A stretch of DNA of 64,000 nucleotides from Pseudolabrys sp. (GTDB lineage: Bacteria > Pseudomonadota > Alphaproteobacteria > Rhizobiales > Xanthobacteraceae), in assembly GCA_017849615.1 (NCBI GenBank), contig JAFIGS010000031.1, positions 1 through 64,000 on the forward strand, read 5' to 3'. This document shows, piece by piece, positions 7,519 through 17,340 of the stretch. The notes beneath the pieces were generated by a model. That model saw nothing but the letters and a program-made list of their open reading frames with translations. It was not told where the DNA came from and searched no databases. The position numbers were made by a program, and so were the translations under genes. Each line of letters starts with the position of its first letter. The first letter of the stretch is position 1.

Positions 7519-7986
7519 TCAGGTCACGCCTTGCCCGCGCAAAATCTCGCTGACCGCGATCCTTCTCGGAGCAAAAGCCTGTCGCAGCACGGGCACGCAA
7601 GCATCCGGATTCGCATCCCCGCACATGAAAATGTCGAGCGCGGCGAAACCATTCTCGGGCCACGAGTGAACCGAGATATGGCTCTCGGCTAGCACGGCGA
7701 CGCCAGAGACGCCGCCATTGGGCTCGAAATGATGCAGGTGAATATGAAGAAGCGTTGCGCCTGCCGCTGAAACACAGTCGCGCAACGTCTGCTCGATATG
7801 AGACAGGTCGTCGAGGCGCGTGGCCTGATAAAGATCGACGATCAGATGCGCGCCGGCGCAACGGGCGCCGTTCTTGACGATGAAATGATCGTCACGCGCC
7901 GTCTCGACGACGGTCTTCACATTGTCACGGGTGGTACCTGGAACCCCCAAGCCCTTCCCCGATCGATGGAGGGCGTTCTTCAACAT
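7519..7986 (-). CDS. speD: S-adenosylmethionine decarboxylase proenzyme
   Basis: This encodes 155 aa from the ATG at 7986, preceded by GAGGAGAGG. An upstream ATG at 8073 would add 29 residues without family support. The self-cleavage site is in AESHISVHSWPEN: the Ser after Glu becomes the pyruvoyl cofactor, and His in ISVHSWPE is the proton donor. A second catalytic Cys is in DIFMCGDANP. The protein supplies decarboxylated AdoMet to SpeE, which lies directly downstream. The intergenic region above it (7987-8258) holds no other gene that I can support and must carry the promoters of speD and of the divergent pirin gene. Confidence 0.93.
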   Translation of the reverse strand: MLKNALHRSGKGLGVPGTTRDNVKTVVETARDDHFIVKNGARCAGAHLIVDLYQATRLDDLSHIEQTLRDCVSAAGATLLHIHLHHFEPNGGVSGVAVLAESHISVHSWPENGFAALDIFMCGDANPDACVPVLRQAFAPRRIAVSEILRGQGVT

Positions 7987-8258
7987 GCCCCTCTCCTCAA
8001 CCAGAGATCGAACCCGAGAGACGGCGAGCCGGCTCGCGGAGTAAATCTGCAACGCGCTCTTGTCCGGCGCCACAAACCCGACATAGTGTCGAATGACCGC
8101 GTTTTCAAGCTACTTTTTGCCACACACGCCAAGCGGCAATGACGTGCACAACACAGTCGTCGCCTGAGGAAGAGCGTATGATCGCAATTTTGGTCTGCGC
8201 TGCGAAACTGCTACGCTGATTTCGCCAAACCGCCGCGACCATCGCAAGGAGCAGCATC

Positions 8259-9182
8259 ATGAGCTTTTTCCCCGGCCAGGATCCCGAAGCAGGCGATGCC
8301 TATAGCTGCGATGCGCTGGCCCATGTGGTGGTGCCGCGCACGGTCGATCTCGGCGACGGCTTTTCGGTGCGCAGGGCTCTGCCCTCGGCGCGCTCGCGCA
8401 TGGTCGGGCCGTTCATTTTCTTCGACCACTTCGGGCCGGCGGAATTTCGCGCCGGCACCGGTCTCGATGTGCGCCCGCACCCGCATATCGGACTTTCGAC
8501 TGTGACCTACCTGTTCGATGGCGAGATCATGCATCGCGACAGCCTGGGCACGGCGCTGGCAATCCGGCCCGGCGAGATCAACTGGATGACCGCGGGGCGC
8601 GGCATTGTGCATTCGGAGCGCACCGACGCCGCCTTGCGCGACACCGGCAGCCCGATCCACGGCTTGCAGATGTGGGTCGGTTTGCCCAAGGCGCATGAGG
8701 AGATTGCGCCCAGCTTTGCCCACCACGACACTGGCGAATTTCCGATCATCGAGGACCACGGCAAGACCGTACGAGTCGTCACCGGCTCGCTCTACGGCGC
8801 AACCTCGCCGGTGCCGGTGTTGCACGAGACCATGTTCGGCGACGTGACGCTCAAGGCCGGCTCATCGATGCCGCTCGACGCCCACTACGATGAGCGCGCC
8901 CTCTATGTCGTCAATGGCACGATCGACATTGCCGGCGACCGCTTCGAGCCCGGCCGACTTCTCGTGTTCAAACCCGGCGACCGCATTACTGTGACTGCGG
9001 CAAGCGACGCGCATTTCGTCGTGCTCGGCGGCGCGCCGATGGACGGCCCGCGCCACATCTGGTGGAATTTCGTGTCGTCGAGCAAGGACCGCATCGAGCA
9101 GGCCAAGGCCGACTGGAAAGCCGGCCATTTCGACAAGGTGCCGGGCGACGAACTCGAGTTCATCCCGCTGCCGGAGAAATGA
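8259..9182 (+). CDS. pirin family protein
   Basis: This encodes 307 aa with a two-cupin (bicupin) layout. The N-terminal cupin has the metal-binding set RPHPHIGLSTVTYLFDG and, about 40 residues on, GIVHSERTD, matching the three His plus Glu that hold iron in pirins. The C-terminal cupin (about 170-270) has lost these ligands, as usual. AAGGAG at 8247 precedes the ATG. Bacterial pirins are variously quercetin dioxygenases or regulators of central metabolism by protein contact; which applies here cannot be told. It is divergent from speD and shows no operon partner. Confidence 0.9.
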   Translation: MSFFPGQDPEAGDAYSCDALAHVVVPRTVDLGDGFSVRRALPSARSRMVGPFIFFDHFGPAEFRAGTGLDVRPHPHIGLSTVTYLFDGEIMHRDSLGTALAIRPGEINWMTAGRGIVHSERTDAALRDTGSPIHGLQMWVGLPKAHEEIAPSFAHHDTGEFPIIEDHGKTVRVVTGSLYGATSPVPVLHETMFGDVTLKAGSSMPLDAHYDERALYVVNGTIDIAGDRFEPGRLLVFKPGDRITVTAASDAHFVVLGGAPMDGPRHIWWNFVSSSKDRIEQAKADWKAGHFDKVPGDELEFIPLPEK

Positions 9183-9225
9183 GGCGCTGTCGCCGGCCGC
9201 GCTCCAGAACCGGGACGAGAAAAGA

Positions 9226-10125
9226 TCAGTCTACATTCACCGAACCGAACAGCTTTTCAGCATTGCCCCACGCGATGCGCCGGGCCTGATCGCGCGGCAA
9301 CTGCTTCAGCCATGAGCGGTACTCGCTCATGATGTCGTCGTAGGACGCCCAGCGCTCGTTGATCCAGGTGTCGGAGCCGAGCAGAAAGCGGTCGGAATAG
9401 CGCGCGAACAGGTCGCGCCATTCCGGGGTGAGCGCGCGGCCCGGCCCGGTGATGCCGCCACGATAGGACAGTTCGCCCCACAGCATCGGATATTTGTCGA
9501 ACAGTTTGGCAGCGCGCGACGGCGACGTCGAGAAGCCGGTATGCGCCCAGATGATCTTTGCCTTCGGGTTATGCTCGAACAGGATCAGCAACGCCTCCTC
9601 GTCGGAATGCGCATGCAGAAAAAGATCGTTGGCGACGGCGAAGTCGACGATCCGTTTGACGATCGGATTCCACGCCGCCTTGCCGTAAAGATGGAATTCC
9701 CCGATGCCGCGGTAATAACCGAGTTTGAACTCGCTCTCGATAAGCTCGATGCTCAAGGGATCGCCGAACCAGGTCCGGATGTCGGCGCGCACACGGTAAG
9801 GCCGGATGAACGGCACCACCCATAGCCCCGGCGCTTTCGCTTCCATCAGCTGATGCGTGCCCTTGTTCGGTCGGCTGGTGGCAAGGATGCCCTTGACGTT
9901 GTTGCGCCTGAAAACCTCGACCACCTTGTCGAGGGAGAAGAACGGATTGGGCTCCTGATTGTAGTGCATGTGCGCGTCGAAAATCGGCATCGTCGCCGCA
10001 TCATTCACGCCAGCTTGCCCCACGCCTTGTCCAACGCCCTGTGCCTGCGCGCGTCCGGGCCAGGTCATCAGAACCAGGGCCGCGAGCGCCAGAGCCGCCA
10101 GAAAGATCAGCCGTTCGAAACGCAT
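9226..10125 (-). CDS. secreted amidohydrolase family (TIM-barrel) hydrolase
   Basis: This encodes 299 aa. The ATG at 10125 has GGGGAGG upstream. Residues 1-29 are a signal peptide ending RAQAQ. The mature part is a metal-dependent TIM barrel: FDAHMHYNQ gives the first two His ligands, HAHSDEE and IWAHTGF the later His residues, and LLGSDTW the catalytic Asp. This set fits the amidohydrolase-2 (ACMSD-like) branch, which acts on carboxylic or cyclic substrates. A periplasmic location is unusual for that branch. It lies 66 bases downstream of aspS on the same strand, probably by chance of readthrough rather than function. Confidence 0.85.
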   Translation of the reverse strand: MRFERLIFLAALALAALVLMTWPGRAQAQGVGQGVGQAGVNDAATMPIFDAHMHYNQEPNPFFSLDKVVEVFRRNNVKGILATSRPNKGTHQLMEAKAPGLWVVPFIRPYRVRADIRTWFGDPLSIELIESEFKLGYYRGIGEFHLYGKAAWNPIVKRIVDFAVANDLFLHAHSDEEALLILFEHNPKAKIIWAHTGFSTSPSRAAKLFDKYPMLWGELSYRGGITGPGRALTPEWRDLFARYSDRFLLGSDTWINERWASYDDIMSEYRSWLKQLPRDQARRIAWGNAEKLFGSVNVD

Positions 10126-10191
10126 GGACCTCCCCTCCACGGGCGATCCTAGCCTGCGGCAATCCGGCGCGCGATCACTTCTTCGACAGAG

Positions 10192-11994
10192 CTACTTCTT
10201 CGGCAGATCGATCCGGATGCTCAATTCCTTGAGCTGCTTGGGCGTCACTTCGGCCGGTGCGCCCATCATCAGGTCTTCAGCCTTCTGGTTCATCGGGAAC
10301 AGCACGACCTCGCGCAGGTTCTCTTCGCCCGCCAACAGCATGACGATGCGGTCGATGCCGGGTGCGATGCCGCCATGCGGCGGAGCGCCGAGGCGGAAGG
10401 CATTCAGCATGCCGCCGAACTTGGCCTCCAGCACTTCCTTCGGATAGCCGGCGAGACCGAAGGCTTTTTCCATCACCTCGGGACGATGGTTGCGGATGGC
10501 GCCCGACGACAGTTCCGTGCCGTTGCAGACGATGTCGTACTGATAGGCCTTGAGCCCAAGGATCTTGTCGGCATCATTGGCATCGAGCGCCAGGAACTCC
10601 TCGACGCCCATCTGCGGCATCGAGAACGGGTTGTGCGAGAAGTCGATCTTCTTCTCTTCCTCGTTCCATTCGAACATGGGGAAGTCGACAATCCAGCAGA
10701 ATGCGAAGCGGTCCTGCGCGATCAGATTGAGCTCCTGACCGACCTTGGTACGCGCGCTGCCTGCGAACTTGTAGAAGTTCTTCGGCAGGCCGGCGACGAA
10801 GAAGCAGGCATCGCCCACCTTGAGGCCGAGCTGATCGGCGATCTGCTTGGTGCGCTCGGGGCCGATGTTCTTGGCGAGCGGGCCGGCGCCGCCCTCCTCG
10901 CCCTCGCGCCAGAAGATGTAGCCGAGGCCCGGCTGGCCCTCGCCTTGCGCCCAGGAATTCATACGATCGGCGAAGGCGCGGTTTCCACCGCCGGGCGCCG
11001 GAATGGCCCAGACTTGCGCCTTGGAGTCGCCGGCGAGGATGCTGGCGAAAATCTTGAAGCCCGAGCCGCGGAACGCTTCGCTGACATCCTGCATCACGAT
11101 CGGGTTGCGCAGGTCCGGCTTGTCTGAGCCGTATTTGGTGATGGCTTCGGCGTAAGGAATCATCGGAAACTTCTGCGTCACCGACTTGCCGTTCGCGAAT
11201 TCCTCGAACACGCCGCGCATCACCGGCTCGACCGCGTTGAACACGTCGTCCTGGGTGACGAAGCTCATTTCCAGATCGAGCTGATAGAATTCTCCCGGCG
11301 AGCGGTCAGCACGCGCGTCCTCATCGCGGAAGCACGGCGCGATCTGGAAGTAGCGGTCGAATCCGGCCACCATGATGAGCTGCTTGAACTGCTGCGGCGC
11401 CTGCGGCAGCGCATAGAACTTGCCGGGATGAATGCGCGAGGGCACCAGATAGTCGCGCGCGCCTTCCGGCGACGACGCGGTCAGGATCGGTGTCTGGAAT
11501 TCGAAGAAGCCACTATCCTTCATGCGCCTGCGGATCGAGTCGATGACCCGGCCGCGCAGCATGATGTTGTTGTGCAGCTTCTCGCGGCGCAGATCGAGGA
11601 AGCGATATTTGAGGCGGATGTCTTCCGGATAGTCGGCATCGCCGAACACCGGCATCGGCAGATCGCCGGCGGCGCCGAGCACTTCGATCTCCGACACATA
11701 GACCTCGACCTGGCCCGTCGGCAGGTCGGTATTCTCGGTTCCCTCGGGGCGCTTGCGCGCCTTGCCGTCAATGCGCACGACCCATTCCGAGCGCAGGGTC
11801 TCGGCCAGCTTGAACGCCTTGGAATCCGGATCGATCACCGCCTGGGTGATGCCGTAGTGGTCGCGCAAATCGATAAAAAGCACACCGCCATGGTCGCGGA
11901 TGCGATGACACCAGCCGGACAGCCGCACTTCCTTGCCGATGTCGCTCTCGCGCAGCGCGCCGCAGGTGTGTGAACGATAGCGATGCAGTGACAT
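10192..11994 (-). CDS. aspS: aspartyl-tRNA synthetase, probably non-discriminating
   Basis: This encodes 600 aa of the bacterial type, with an N-terminal OB-fold (1-110), class II catalytic core and GAD insertion. Motif 2 reads [15 protein letters not shown] and motif 3 [14 protein letters not shown]. The OB-fold loop is HRIRDHGG with His at 35 rather than the Leu of discriminating enzymes, which fits an enzyme that charges both tRNA-Asp and tRNA-Asn, the latter being finished by GatCAB. The ATG at 11994 gives the standard [12 protein letters not shown] start. It is divergent from the ThDP enzyme and close to rnd, as in related genomes. Confidence 0.97.
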   Translation of the reverse strand: MSLHRYRSHTCGALRESDIGKEVRLSGWCHRIRDHGGVLFIDLRDHYGITQAVIDPDSKAFKLAETLRSEWVVRIDGKARKRPEGTENTDLPTGQVEVYVSEIEVLGAAGDLPMPVFGDADYPEDIRLKYRFLDLRREKLHNNIMLRGRVIDSIRRRMKDSGFFEFQTPILTASSPEGARDYLVPSRIHPGKFYALPQAPQQFKQLIMVAGFDRYFQIAPCFRDEDARADRSPGEFYQLDLEMSFVTQDDVFNAVEPVMRGVFEEFANGKSVTQKFPMIPYAEAITKYGSDKPDLRNPIVMQDVSEAFRGSGFKIFASILAGDSKAQVWAIPAPGGGNRAFADRMNSWAQGEGQPGLGYIFWREGEEGGAGPLAKNIGPERTKQIADQLGLKVGDACFFVAGLPKNFYKFAGSARTKVGQELNLIAQDRFAFCWIVDFPMFEWNEEEKKIDFSHNPFSMPQMGVEEFLALDANDADKILGLKAYQYDIVCNGTELSSGAIRNHRPEVMEKAFGLAGYPKEVLEAKFGGMLNAFRLGAPPHGGIAPGIDRIVMLLAGEENLREVVLFPMNQKAEDLMMGAPAEVTPKQLKELSIRIDLPKK

Positions 11995-12178
11995 TCGAGG
12001 CCGTTCCGGAAGCGATTCATGGGTGGGTGAAGGCGGGCGAAAGACGCATGGGGGTGGGGCTTTGTCAAGGCGAGCCGGGAACCTGACCTTCCGTCATGAA
12101 GCCCCGCCAAACCGCGCCTCGACAGACTCGCAGCCGCCCTGCAAACTCCCCGTCCGGGGGGACGTCGTCGAGTCAGCA

Positions 12179-13876
12179 ATGCCGAAATCCGCCGCCAGAA
12201 AAACTGCCCGCAAGGCCCGCAAAACGGCCGCGACCGCCCTCACCGACATGTCCACGGCCGAGGCCACGGTCGAGACCCTGCTCAGCCACGGCATCCGCAC
12301 TGTCTACGCCCTGCCCGGCGTGCATAACGACCACCTGTTCGACGCCTTCGCGCGCTCCGGCGACCGCCTGTCGGTGGTCCATACCCGCCATGAACAGGGC
12401 GCGGCCTATATGGCGCTCGGCGCCGCGCTGGCGACCGGCCAGCGGCAGGCCTATTCGGTGGTGCCCGGCCCGGGCCTGCTGAATTCGGGCGCCGCGCTCC
12501 TGACCGCGTACAGCATGAACGCCCCGGTTCTGGCGCTGATCGGCCAGATCCCGGCCGACGCCATCGGCCGCGACCAGGGCCACCTGCACGAAATCAAGGA
12601 CCAGTCCGGCATCCTGTCCCGGCTGGTCGATCACACCACCCTCCTGAAAAAGCCCGCCGAAGCGCCGGCCAAGACCGCCCGGGCAATCCGCGCGATGGCG
12701 CAGGGCCGTCCGGGCCCGGCGGCGCTCGAATGCGCCATGGATGTCTGGGGCGAGCGCGGCCCGGTCGGGCCGATCCCGGCCCCGGCGGCAGCCCCCGCGC
12801 CGCGCATCGACGAGGACGCGGTCCGGCGCGCGGCGAGGATGCTCGGCAAGGCCCGCCGCGTGCTCATTATCGCCGGCGGCGGCGCGCTGGATGCCTCGCC
12901 GGAGGTGACGCTGCTGTCCGACCTGCTTCAGGCGCCCGTGATGTCCTACCGGCGCGGCGGCGGCGTGCTGGATGGCCGCAATCCCTTCAGTGTGAATCTT
13001 CCTCTCGGCCGGGACTTGTGGGGCGAGGCCGATGCGGTGCTGGCGATCGGCACCCGGCTGTTCTACCCGGCGACGCAATGGGGCACCGACCGCGACCTCA
13101 AGGTCATCCGCGTCGACGCCACGAAAGAAGGCGCGAGCCGCCTGCACAAACCTGACGTAGCGCTGATCGGCGACGCCGCGCCCGTGCTGCGCCGCCTCAT
13201 CGATGCCGTCGCCAGGACGAACCCGCGGCGCGCCGAGCGCGGCGACGAGATGCGCCAGCGCCAGGCCAGGATGCGCGCCCGCCTCGCCAAGCTGGCGCCG
13301 CAGATCGCCTTCCTCGAGGCCATTCGCGCCGAACTGCCCGAACACGGCATTTATGTCGATGAAGTCACGCAGGTCGGCTTTGCCGCCCGCCTCGCCTTCC
13401 CGGTTTACAAGCCGCGCACGTTTCTCTCGCCCGGCTATCAGGACAATCTCGGCTGGGGCTATGCCACCGCGCTCGGCGCGCAGCACGCGAGAAGCGACGT
13501 GCCGGTGGTCTCGATCAATGGCGACGGCGGTTTCATGTTTACCGCCAGCGAACTCGCCACCGCGATGCGCCACCGCATTCCGCTGACCGCCATCGTGTTC
13601 GCCGACGGCGCTTTCGGCAACGTCAGGCGCATCCAGCAGGAGCATTACGGCAACCGGCTGATTGCCTCGGACCTCGCCAACCCCGATTTCGTGAAATTCG
13701 CCCAGAGTTTCGGCGCCCGGGGCGTCCGGGCCAGGTCTCCGGAAGAGTTGCGCATGGCGCTTCGCGAAGCCTTCAAGGCGGGCGAGCCGTCTGTTATCGA
13801 GGTGCCGGTCGGCGCCATGCCGAGCCCCTGGGAATTCCTGCATATGCCGCCGGTGCGCGGCGCATCGAAGCGATAG
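12179..13876 (+). CDS. thiamine-diphosphate enzyme, acetolactate synthase-like
   Basis: This encodes 565 aa with the three ThDP domains: Pyr (about 25-190, catalytic Glu in RHEQGAAYM), central (about 215-345) and PP (about 385-545, with NGDGGFMF as the GDG motif). The metal-binding Asn pair is written FADGAFGN here, with Ala-Asp in place of Asn-Asn or Asn-Asp. A lysine/arginine-rich extension of about 20 residues precedes the fold, so an ATG at 12248 is an alternative start. No regulatory ilvN-type subunit is adjacent, so this is more likely a peripheral decarboxylase or carboligase than the biosynthetic acetolactate synthase. Substrate unknown. Confidence 0.85.
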   Translation: MPKSAARKTARKARKTAATALTDMSTAEATVETLLSHGIRTVYALPGVHNDHLFDAFARSGDRLSVVHTRHEQGAAYMALGAALATGQRQAYSVVPGPGLLNSGAALLTAYSMNAPVLALIGQIPADAIGRDQGHLHEIKDQSGILSRLVDHTTLLKKPAEAPAKTARAIRAMAQGRPGPAALECAMDVWGERGPVGPIPAPAAAPAPRIDEDAVRRAARMLGKARRVLIIAGGGALDASPEVTLLSDLLQAPVMSYRRGGGVLDGRNPFSVNLPLGRDLWGEADAVLAIGTRLFYPATQWGTDRDLKVIRVDATKEGASRLHKPDVALIGDAAPVLRRLIDAVARTNPRRAERGDEMRQRQARMRARLAKLAPQIAFLEAIRAELPEHGIYVDEVTQVGFAARLAFPVYKPRTFLSPGYQDNLGWGYATALGAQHARSDVPVVSINGDGGFMFTASELATAMRHRIPLTAIVFADGAFGNVRRIQQEHYGNRLIASDLANPDFVKFAQSFGARGVRARSPEELRMALREAFKAGEPSVIEVPVGAMPSPWEFLHMPPVRGASKR

Positions 13877-13928
13877 AAATACTCATTCAACCCGTGCGTG
13901 ATGAACGCACAGCACAAGAAAGCCGTTG

Positions 13929-15080
13929 ATGTCCCCCCTGATTACCACCACCGCCGAGCTCGCCGCCGTCTGCGAGCGCATGGCGAAGCACGAATTCGTC
14001 ACCGTCGATACCGAGTTTCTCCGCGAGACCACCTACTACCCGCTGCTCTGCGTGGCGCAGATGGCGACCGACGACGAGGCCGTCGTCATCGACGCGCTGG
14101 CCCCCGGCATCGACCTCGCGCCGTTCTTCGCGCTGATGGCCAATGAGAAGGTCATCAAGGTGTTTCATGCCGCGCGGCAGGACATCGAAATCATGTGGAA
14201 CATGGCCAAGATCATTCCGCATCCGATCGTTGACAGCCAGGTCGCCGCCATGGTGCTCGGCTATGGCGACAGCATCTCGTACGACCAGCTCGTGCAGCGC
14301 ATCACCGGCGACGTGCTCGACAAGTCGAACCGCTTCACCGACTGGACGCGCCGGCCGCTCACCGACGCGCAGGTGACCTACGCGCTGTCCGACGTCACGC
14401 ATCTGCGCGCGGTCTACGTCAAGCTCGCCGCCGACCTCGCCAAGCGCGGCCGCGCCTCGTGGGTCGAGTCCGAGATGGGCGTGCTCACCTCGCCCGAGAC
14501 CTATCGCATGGACCCGGAGCGCGCCTGGGAGCGGCTCAAGGCCCGGGTTCGCAAGCCGAAGGAGCTCGCCGTCCTGATGGAAGTCGCGGCCTGGCGCGAG
14601 CGCGAGGCGCAGACCCGCGACGTGCCGCGCTCGCGCGTCCTCAAGGACGACGTCGTCGGCGATGTCGCGACGCAGATGCCGACCACCGTCGAGAAACTCG
14701 GCCAATTGCGCTCGCTGCCCAAGGGCTTCGAGCGTTCGCGCTGGGGCGAGCAGATCGTCGAGGCCGTCAATCGCGGCCTCGAGCGCGATCCGAAAACGCT
14801 GCCGCGCTTCGAGCGCTCGCGGCCGGCGCAGAACGGCGCCGCCATCGTCGAACTTCTCAAGGTGCTGCTGCGCATGACGTCGGAAACGCATGCCGTCGCC
14901 GCCAAGGTGATCGCCACCGTGGACGATCTCGACCGCATCGCCGCCGACGACAATGCCGACGTGCCCGCCCTCAAAGGCTGGCGGCGCGAACTGTTCGGCG
15001 ACAAGGCGCTGGCGCTCAAGCACGGCAAGCTGGCGCTGGCGATCGAGAAAGGCCGCGTCGTCGCCAGCGAGAAGAACTGA
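13929..15080 (+). CDS. rnd: ribonuclease D
   Basis: This encodes 383 aa. The DEDD exonuclease domain (residues 1-190) shows [13 protein letters not shown] (ExoI, D and E), [11 protein letters not shown] (ExoII, D) and [13 protein letters not shown] (ExoIII, Y and D). An HRDC helicase-and-RNaseD domain follows (about 205-285, with [16 protein letters not shown]). It trims 3' ends of tRNA and other structured RNA. The ATG at 13929 is preferred to a TTG three bases earlier; the ribosome binding site AAGAAAG is weak. It is near aspS, a common alphaproteobacterial pairing, although a ThDP enzyme intervenes here. Confidence 0.95.
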   Translation: MSPLITTTAELAAVCERMAKHEFVTVDTEFLRETTYYPLLCVAQMATDDEAVVIDALAPGIDLAPFFALMANEKVIKVFHAARQDIEIMWNMAKIIPHPIVDSQVAAMVLGYGDSISYDQLVQRITGDVLDKSNRFTDWTRRPLTDAQVTYALSDVTHLRAVYVKLAADLAKRGRASWVESEMGVLTSPETYRMDPERAWERLKARVRKPKELAVLMEVAAWREREAQTRDVPRSRVLKDDVVGDVATQMPTTVEKLGQLRSLPKGFERSRWGEQIVEAVNRGLERDPKTLPRFERSRPAQNGAAIVELLKVLLRMTSETHAVAAKVIATVDDLDRIAADDNADVPALKGWRRELFGDKALALKHGKLALAIEKGRVVASEKN

Positions 15081-15099
15081 ACCATACGGAGCGGGAACG

Positions 15100-15471
15100 A
15101 TGAGAGACGGGCAGCGCACGAGCCTTTCGCCACTCACCGTGTACGCCTATTCCTTTACGCTGAAAGTCCTATGGATTGCTCTCGCCGGGCCCGCCGCGGC
15201 GCTACTTGTGTTGCCAGTGATTGCGCTACAAGCAGGCGAAGGACAGGCCTATCGCCACGCTGACATTTTCGATCTCTCATTGCGCATAGCGATGCGAGGT
15301 TCCTTGGGACTACTGGCAATACTCATTCCGGCAATTTTCTGGGGCGATTTCTTTGGGAGAAAAAGAATTAGCTGGCAAAAATTGACCCAGCGATCTCAAT
15401 CCCTCGATCTCCAGGATTTCTGGCAGCCAAGAAAAATGTCACGCGCGCTGGAAGAGTGCCGCCAATCCTAG
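15100..15471 (+). CDS. two-helix membrane protein of unknown function
   Basis: This encodes 123 aa; the ATG at 15100 has CGGAGCGGG before it. Hydrophobic helices are at about residues 18-45 and 66-83, with a charged C-terminal tail (GRKRISWQKLTQRSQSLD). No family is recognisable. Composition stands out: bases 15361-15420 are 26 of 60 G/C, far below the surrounding genes, and codons such as AAA, ATT and TCT are frequent. It sits between rnd and pxpA with no functional link, so a recently acquired or fast-evolving orphan is likely. Confidence 0.6.
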   Translation: MRDGQRTSLSPLTVYAYSFTLKVLWIALAGPAAALLVLPVIALQAGEGQAYRHADIFDLSLRIAMRGSLGLLAILIPAIFWGDFFGRKRISWQKLTQRSQSLDLQDFWQPRKMSRALEECRQS

Positions 15472-15531
15472 CCGTGGCGCTTTCATAGCAGCCCGCCTAG
15501 ATTGGACTGCGAATTGAGGACATTCGACGCC

Positions 15532-16284
15532 ATGACCCTTGCCATCGATATCAACGGCGACGCCGGCGAAAGCTACGGCCGCTGGACGCTCGGCGACGAC
15601 GCCGCGTTCCTGCCGCATGTCTCGTCGGTCAACATCGCCTGCGGCTTCCACGGCGGCGATCCGGCGACCATGCGCGCGACCGTGCGCATCGCCAAGGCCG
15701 CCGGCATCGCCATCGGCGCGCATCCTTCATTCCCCGACCTCATGGGCTTCGGCCGCCGCATGATGACCATCGCGCCGGACGAGATGGCCGACTACACGCT
15801 CTATCAACTCGGCGCGCTGACCGCGATCGCGCGCTCCGAGGGCATGACCATCGCGCATGTGAAGCCGCACGGCGCCTTCTACAAGGCCTGCTCGATCGAC
15901 ATGGCGCTGTCGAAAGCCATCGGCGCCGCTGTCGCCGCCTACGATCCGCGAATCTTTCTGATGCTGCTCGCCGGCCCCGGCGCCGATGCAGCGGAAGCCG
16001 CCGGCGCCAGGGTGGCGCGGGAGGCCTTCATCGACCTCGACTACGATGCCGACGGCGGCCTGATCATCGAACGCGTGGCGAAATTGCGCGACCCCAAAGA
16101 GGTGGCGCAGCGCGCCATCCGCGTCGTGCGCGAGGGCAAACTCGCGAAGATCGACGGCAGCGACCTAGACGTACCGGTCTCGACCCTTTGCCTGCACGGC
16201 GACCGCGCCAATTCCGCCGAGGTCGCGCGCACGGTCAAGGAAACGCTCGAAGCCGACGGCATCGCGGTATCGCCGCTTCGATAG
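15532..16284 (+). CDS. pxpA: 5-oxoprolinase subunit A (LamB/YcsF family)
   Basis: This encodes 250 aa spanning the whole LamB/YcsF fold: IDINGDAGESYGRW at the start, VNIACGFHGGDP, IGAHPSFPD and HVKPHGAFYK. In bacteria PxpA works with PxpB and PxpC to hydrolyse 5-oxoproline (pyroglutamate) to glutamate with ATP. The two partner genes are not in this window. Ten bases downstream lies the threonine aldolase gene, and the two probably share a transcript, both salvaging amino-acid derivatives. The start at 15532 keeps the conserved first strand; a TTG 30 bases earlier is not needed. Confidence 0.92.
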   Translation: MTLAIDINGDAGESYGRWTLGDDAAFLPHVSSVNIACGFHGGDPATMRATVRIAKAAGIAIGAHPSFPDLMGFGRRMMTIAPDEMADYTLYQLGALTAIARSEGMTIAHVKPHGAFYKACSIDMALSKAIGAAVAAYDPRIFLMLLAGPGADAAEAAGARVAREAFIDLDYDADGGLIIERVAKLRDPKEVAQRAIRVVREGKLAKIDGSDLDVPVSTLCLHGDRANSAEVARTVKETLEADGIAVSPLR

Positions 16285-16293
16285 GAGGAGCGG

Positions 16294-17328
16294 ATGAACT
16301 TCGCCAGCGACAACACGGCCGGCGTCGCGCCGCAGATCATGGCGGCGCTTGCGCGCGCCAATGAGGGTTTCGCCCTCGGCTACGGCAATGACGACGTCAC
16401 GCGGCGCGTCGAGCGGAAGTTCTGCGACCTGTTCGAGCGCGACGTCGCGGTGTTTCTGGTGCCGACCGGCACAGGCGCCAACGCGCTGGCGCTGGCGCAT
16501 GTCACGCCGCCCTGGGGCGCGGTGCTGTGCCATCAGAACGCGCATATCGCCGTGGACGAATGCGGCGCGCCGGAATTCTTCGGCGGCGGCATCAAGCTGG
16601 TCGAACTGCCCGGCGACAACGGCAAGCTTACGGCGGACACGCTGAAAGCGCGGCTGGGCAACAAAGCCTCATGGGGCCCGCCGCATCATGTCACGCCGGC
16701 GGCGGTATCGATCTCACAGGCCTCCGAAGCCGGCACCATTTATCGCGTCGCCGAGATCCGCGCGCTCGCCGAACTCGCGCATGCGCACGGCGCCACCTTG
16801 CATATGGACGGCGCCCGCTTCGGCAATGCGCTGGCGCGGCTCAATGTCAGCGCCGCCGACATGACCTGGAAAGCGGGTGTGGACGTGTTGTCCTTCGGCG
16901 CCACCAAGGGCGGCGCCATGGGCGCCGAGGCCGTCATTTTCTTCGATCCCGAACGCGCCGACGGCATGTCGGCCCGGCGCAAGCGCGGCGGCGCGCTGCT
17001 GTCCAAGCACCGCTTCATCGCGGCGCAGATGGAAGCGTTTCTCGACGGCGATCTGTGGCTGCGCCTTGCGCGCCACGCCAACGCTATGGCGGATCGCCTC
17101 GGCGATGGTCTTGCACAAGCGGGCTTCACGCCGGTGTGGCCGGTGGAGGCCAATGAAGTGTTCGCCGCCCTGCCCGCCGCGCTGTGCGACAAGCTCCAGG
17201 CCGCCGGCGCCATGTTCTATCGCTGGGATGCCGACGCGAGCGGCCGTGTCATCGTGCGGCTGGTGACGTCGTTCCAGACGACGGCGGAGGAAGTCGAGCG
17301 GTTTGTTGCCTTGGCCAAGGCGGGCTAA
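16294..17328 (+). CDS. low-specificity threonine aldolase family PLP enzyme
   Basis: This encodes 344 aa of fold-type I PLP enzyme. FASDNTAG starts the family; VPTGTGANALAL grips the phosphate, HMDGARFGNAL gives the Asp/Arg pair around the ring, and SFGATKGGAMGAEAV contains the PLP lysine. Enzymes of this family split L-threonine or L-allo-threonine to glycine and acetaldehyde and also act on other beta-hydroxy amino acids. AGGAGCGG precedes the ATG. The gene follows pxpA by nine bases and is ended by a paired palindromic repeat, likely the operon terminator. Confidence 0.9.
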   Translation: MNFASDNTAGVAPQIMAALARANEGFALGYGNDDVTRRVERKFCDLFERDVAVFLVPTGTGANALALAHVTPPWGAVLCHQNAHIAVDECGAPEFFGGGIKLVELPGDNGKLTADTLKARLGNKASWGPPHHVTPAAVSISQASEAGTIYRVAEIRALAELAHAHGATLHMDGARFGNALARLNVSAADMTWKAGVDVLSFGATKGGAMGAEAVIFFDPERADGMSARRKRGGALLSKHRFIAAQMEAFLDGDLWLRLARHANAMADRLGDGLAQAGFTPVWPVEANEVFAALPAALCDKLQAAGAMFYRWDADASGRVIVRLVTSFQTTAEEVERFVALAKAG

Positions 17329-17340
17329 TTCATGCACCGC

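Noticed and set aside
7478-7861. N-terminal extension of the speE frame
   Set aside because: It overlaps speD in another frame, is Arg/Ser-rich, and the GTG at 7477 has a proper ribosome binding site and family start.
12173-13843. 556-codon open frame antisense to the ThDP enzyme
   Set aside because: Shadow frame, no motif, and the plus-strand enzyme is complete.
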